Of a stretch of 64,000 bases of DNA, positions 60,943-64,000 are shown in pieces (positions within the stretch are counted from its first letter, which is position 1; each line of letters opens with the position of its first letter). Source of the stretch: Bacteroidales bacterium M3 (lineage in GTDB: Bacteria > Bacteroidota > Bacteroidia > Bacteroidales > Muribaculaceae); the NCBI GenBank assembly GCA_001689445.1, contig LUJN01000038.1, positions 8,855-72,854 on the forward strand. Direction: 5' to 3'. A program made the translations under genes and the position numbers. Below the pieces are notes generated by a model, which worked only from the letters and a program-made list of their open reading frames with translations, did not search any database and was not told the DNA's origin.

Positions 60943-62217
60943 ATGATGAACATCCTTTTGCTCGGCTCGGGCGGACGTGAAGCCGCCCTCGCATGGAAAA
61001 TCTCACAGTCGCCGCTGCTCGGCACGCTCTATATCGCCCCCGGCAACGGCGGCAGCGACAAATACGGCACACCCGTGGCATTGTCGCCGCTCGACTTCCC
61101 CGCCATAAAGGCGTTTGCCGAGCAAAACGATGTCAAGATGATTGTCGTGGGGCCTGAAGACCCCCTCGTCAAGGGTATTTACGACTACTTCGAGGGGTCG
61201 GACATCCTCGTGGTCGGCCCGTCAAAGGCCGGGGCACAGCTTGAGGGAAGCAAGGACTTCGCCAAGCAGTTTATGGTGCGCCACGGCATCCCGACGGCCC
61301 GCTACCGCAGCTTCACCGCCGACACCATTGAAGATGGCTACCGCTTCCTTGAGGAGCTTGAGGCTCCCTACGTGCTCAAGGCCGACGGTCTCGCCGCCGG
61401 CAAGGGCGTGTTGATAATCAACGACCTTGACGAAGCCAAGGCTGCGCTGAAAGAGATGCTCGGCGGCATGTTTGGCGCGTCGTCGGCCACGGTTGTCATC
61501 GAGGAGTTCCTGTCGGGCATCGAGTGCTCGGTGTTTGTGCTCAGCGACGGCACCGACTTCCGCGTGCTCCCCGTAGCCAAGGACTACAAACGCATCGGCG
61601 AGGGGGACACGGGCCTCAACACCGGCGGCATGGGCGCGGTAAGCCCCGTGCCGTTTGCCGACGAGGCTTTCATGGACAAAGTGCGCCGCCAAATTATCGA
61701 GCCTACCGTCATGGGGCTTGCCGAGGAGGGTATCACCTATCGCGGGTTCATATTCCTCGGGCTTATCAATGTCGGCGGCGAGCCTAAGGTCATCGAGTAC
61801 AACGTGCGCATGGGCGACCCCGAGACCGAGGCCGTGATGCTGCGCATCGCCGACGACCTGGTGCCGCTGATGGAAGCCGCCGCGCGCGGCAATCTCGACG
61901 GGCTCGACCTGCGCCACGATCCCCGCACGGCTGTGACTGTGATGATGGTGTCGGGCGGCTATCCCGGTGATTATGAGAAGGGCAAGGAGATAACCATTGA
62001 TGGCGAAATCGCGGACAGCATCCCGTTCCACGCCGGCACACGCCGTGACGCCGACGGGCGACTCGTCACCAACGGAGGCCGTGTCATCGCAGTAAGCTCC
62101 TACGGCGACTCTATAGCCGACGCGCTTGCCCGCAGCTACGCCTCCATCGACCGCATCCACTGGGACGGCGCATACTGGCGCCGCGACATAGGCCGCGACC
62201 TGATGGCCCTTGAATAG
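60943..62217 (+). CDS. purD: Phosphoribosylamine--glycine ligase
   Basis: A 424-residue ATP-grasp enzyme of purine synthesis: 5-phosphoribosylamine plus glycine plus ATP gives GAR. LLLGSGGREAALAWKI at the N terminus, GPEDPLVKGI, the ATP-grasp segments YVLKADGLAAGKGV and EFLSGIECSVFVL, and NVRMGDPETEAVM metal-binding region are all present. Stands alone rather than in a pur cluster and is flanked by inverted copies of a short repeat. Confidence 0.97.
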   Translation: MMNILLLGSGGREAALAWKISQSPLLGTLYIAPGNGGSDKYGTPVALSPLDFPAIKAFAEQNDVKMIVVGPEDPLVKGIYDYFEGSDILVVGPSKAGAQLEGSKDFAKQFMVRHGIPTARYRSFTADTIEDGYRFLEELEAPYVLKADGLAAGKGVLIINDLDEAKAALKEMLGGMFGASSATVVIEEFLSGIECSVFVLSDGTDFRVLPVAKDYKRIGEGDTGLNTGGMGAVSPVPFADEAFMDKVRRQIIEPTVMGLAEEGITYRGFIFLGLINVGGEPKVIEYNVRMGDPETEAVMLRIADDLVPLMEAAARGNLDGLDLRHDPRTAVTVMMVSGGYPGDYEKGKEITIDGEIADSIPFHAGTRRDADGRLVTNGGRVIAVSSYGDSIADALARSYASIDRIHWDGAYWRRDIGRDLMALE

Positions 62218-62218
62218 T

Positions 62219-62325
62219 GCAAAGTTCAAAGTGCAGAGTTCAAAATTGCCCGATAGGTAAGATAGGGCTGATAAGCCTTATAGGGTCTATTTGACCTATC
62301 AGGCTTATTGGACTTATTCAACCTC
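62219..62325. repeat. AAGTTCAAA and CCTATTGGA-type repeats after purD
   Basis: First a TGCAAAGTTCAAAGTGC-type segment (inverted relative to the one before purD), then units like GATAGGTAAGATAGGGCTGA with a GATAAGCC / GGCTTATT stem. The second part resembles the array after lpd. Confidence 0.55.
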
Positions 62326-62339
62326 CTCCTCCATCGCCG

Positions 62340-63320
62340 ATGAATACCGAGTTAAATAAATTCCTAAGTTCACGATACGCCCTGCTGCTCATGATGGCAA
62401 TTGCCGTCATGGCGGCAGTCGCCGCGTATCTGCATGGCGATGTCGTTCCCATCACGGGAGCCAAGGGCCTGGGGTTACCGTCGGCAAACGAGTGGCTGCA
62501 CCCGGGCATGCTCTCGCTTGGCATCAATCTCGCGCTCAACGTCGGCATAGCGTGCCTGCTGGTGCTCATCAACAAGAGTTTCAACATCCTGCGCAACCTT
62601 ACCGTCCTGTTTTCGACCATCTTCATGGTAATGCAGATGGCCACGCCGTCGGTCATCGGGCAGTTCTATGGCGGCACGCTGCTGTGTATCGTCAACCTGC
62701 TGGCGATGTGCCTGCTGTTCTCGACCTTCGGCAAGCGCCAACCCGACCGCCGCAACATATTCCTTGTGTTTTTCATGCTGAGCCTCGGCACGCTGACGCA
62801 GTATGCCTACGCACTCTACATCCCGGTGTTTCTCATCGGATGCGTGCAGATGCGCTGCCTGTCGTTCAAGGGATTCCTTGCCGCCATGATAGGTGTAGTG
62901 ACCCCGGTGTGGATACTGTGGGGACTGGGCATAATCGACTTTCACAACGTGGCGTTGCCGCAGTTTGTCTCGATATTCAACGCCCTCAACCGCCACGAGG
63001 CGGCACAGCTGATAGCCACCGTCGCGCTCACCATCTCACTGACGATAGGGTGTGGCGCGCTCAACTTCATCAAGATATACAGCTACAATTCCCGCGCACG
63101 GGCCTACAACGGCTTCATCGGTATCATGGCCCTGGCCACGATGGCCTTTGCCGTAGCCGACTACACCAACACCGCTACCTATATCCCGATGCTCAACACG
63201 TGTGCCTCGGTGCAGGTGGCCCACTTCTTCACCATCAACCAGCGGCGGCGCACCTACATCCCCGTCCTGTGTCTCATAGCCCTATACGCCGCACTATACG
63301 TCTGGGCACTCTATGCCTGA
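62340..63320 (+). CDS. Multi-span membrane protein, unknown
   Basis: A 326-residue inner-membrane protein with about nine predicted helices and short loops (MNTELNKFLSSRYALLLMM...). Resembles uncharacterised Bacteroidota membrane proteins of this size; no motif tells a function. It lies 16 bases before an acyltransferase gene and may act with it on an envelope glycan. Confidence 0.75.
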   Translation: MNTELNKFLSSRYALLLMMAIAVMAAVAAYLHGDVVPITGAKGLGLPSANEWLHPGMLSLGINLALNVGIACLLVLINKSFNILRNLTVLFSTIFMVMQMATPSVIGQFYGGTLLCIVNLLAMCLLFSTFGKRQPDRRNIFLVFFMLSLGTLTQYAYALYIPVFLIGCVQMRCLSFKGFLAAMIGVVTPVWILWGLGIIDFHNVALPQFVSIFNALNRHEAAQLIATVALTISLTIGCGALNFIKIYSYNSRARAYNGFIGIMALATMAFAVADYTNTATYIPMLNTCASVQVAHFFTINQRRRTYIPVLCLIALYAALYVWALYA

Positions 63321-63335
63321 CCTATCACAGCATCT

Positions 63336-64000
63336 ATGGAAAAACGCACCACACCAGCGACATCCCTGCTCGACATCATAAAACTCCCGCTCACATTCTA
63401 CGTGTTGTGGGTACACTCCTCACTGTCGCCCGACACCACCGCCCTCGCCCCCGAAACATGGACTATCGTCTCACGTGTGGCCATGGGCATATTCCTCACC
63501 ATCTCGGGGTTTCTGCTTTACCGCAAACTCTCTACCTCTGAAGCTCCTCACGCCTACCTCAACCACTACATCACCCGTGCCGCCACAGTATATGTCGTGT
63601 GGGCCGTCATCTACCTGCCTGTGACATTCGGGGCCTATGGCAGCTCGGCCTATTCCACCGCCGACGTGGTTAGGGTATGGTTTCACGGGCTGTTGACCGA
63701 CTCGCCCGGTATGGGATTTCATCTGTGGTATGTCTACATGCTGGTGTTTTCGGCTATTTTTGTCAAGATTACGTGGCGTCACACACGCCATCCGCTCGCC
63801 TGGCTGTTAGCATTGACCTTGGCGGGGCGTGTGGTCTCCTACCTGTGGAACGATCCCGAGACCTATGCAGTGTTTGGCTTCAAGCCTCTACGCTTCCTGT
63901 TTACATCGGGCTATTACTTCACTTTTGGAATGGCATTGGCCCACTATCTCCCTTGGCTATCGTCACGGCGACGGCTGATGGCGGCAGCTACTGTGGCCGT
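63336..64000 (+). CDS. Acyltransferase-3 family membrane protein (partial)
   Basis: The first 221 residues of a membrane acyltransferase cut by the window end. FYVLWVHSSL near residue 25 includes the conserved catalytic His region (usually RxxAxxxVxxxH), followed by membrane helices and HLWYVYMLVFSAIF. Such enzymes O-acetylate or succinylate surface sugars. The N-terminal Arg of the usual motif is not obvious. Confidence 0.78.
   Translation, partial: MEKRTTPATSLLDIIKLPLTFYVLWVHSSLSPDTTALAPETWTIVSRVAMGIFLTISGFLLYRKLSTSEAPHAYLNHYITRAATVYVVWAVIYLPVTFGAYGSSAYSTADVVRVWFHGLLTDSPGMGFHLWYVYMLVFSAIFVKITWRHTRHPLAWLLALTLAGRVVSYLWNDPETYAVFGFKPLRFLFTSGYYFTFGMALAHYLPWLSSRRRLMAAATVA

Noticed and set aside
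61222..62229. Long minus-strand frame across purD
   Set aside because: Antisense shadow of a highly conserved enzyme.
62492..63541. 349-codon plus-strand frame overlapping the membrane protein
   Set aside because: Composition is dominated by Arg, His and Pro; the overlapping frame gives clean membrane helices and the following acyltransferase.

Overview
The window reads as an ordinary chromosomal stretch of a Bacteroidota (Bacteroidales) gut commensal; a Muribaculaceae-like host is my guess from gene content and fairly high GC, not something I can prove. The signs are promoters of the form TTTG-N19-21-TAnnTTTG in front of many genes, a fused SecDF, the type IX secretion genes porW-porX, DUF5723 and DUF2807 surface proteins, and very little use of Shine-Dalgarno sites. 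No rRNA, tRNA, CRISPR array, phage or insertion sequence was found.

Layout. 1-3.7 kb (minus): a probable peptidoglycan-sugar salvage operon (NamZ-like DUF1343 muramidase, sodium symporter, WYL regulator). 3.7-4.3 kb: a gene-free gap with a promoter and terminator that frame a candidate small RNA. 4.3-8.1 kb (minus): a tight four-gene operon of a steroid 5-alpha-reductase homologue, an Old Yellow Enzyme and two short-chain dehydrogenases, which looks like a steroid or bile-acid reducing pathway. 8.3-11.4 kb: ammonium transporter, trmD, a REP pair and a giant imperfect palindrome. 11.4-17.2 kb (minus): envelope proteins. 17.3-22.1 kb (minus): a peptide-ligase type operon (circularly permuted ATP-grasp, alpha-E, transglutaminase, two M14 proteins, one of which has lost its active site). 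22.5-32.7 kb (plus): secDF, a small protein, then lplA with gcvT-gcvH-gcvPA-gcvPB-lpd, a complete lipoate-dependent glycine cleavage system. 32.9-36.1 kb: dNTPase, TPM-domain protein, mazEF. 36.2-39.9 kb (minus): metH. 40.1-43.6 kb: glucosaminidase, aroA, a Cys-motif membrane protein and an ABC-3 permease. 43.6-48.4 kb: porW and porX. 48.5-51.2 kb: two envelope proteins and an AAA/DUF4143 ATPase. 51.3-56.1 kb: tsaE, birA, a ThiF/MoeB-like enzyme, serine acetyltransferase and a THUMP RNA methyltransferase with a disordered Arg/Asp tail. 56.2-60.3 kb: envelope proteins and a small HTH regulator. 60.9-64 kb: purD, a membrane protein and an acyltransferase cut by the window end.

The repeats are as informative as the genes. 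Short degenerate arrays (units like CCTATTGGA, ATGTACC, ATAGCTATT, ATGCATA, AAGTTCAAA) sit at the 3' ends of several operons, and a REP family (GTAG followed by a GGACGC palindrome) occurs after amt and, in frame, inside porW. The strongest candidates for new biology are the 5-alpha-reductase operon, the M14 enzyme/pseudoenzyme pair in the ATP-grasp operon, the roughly 330-bp palindrome, and the small-RNA candidate.
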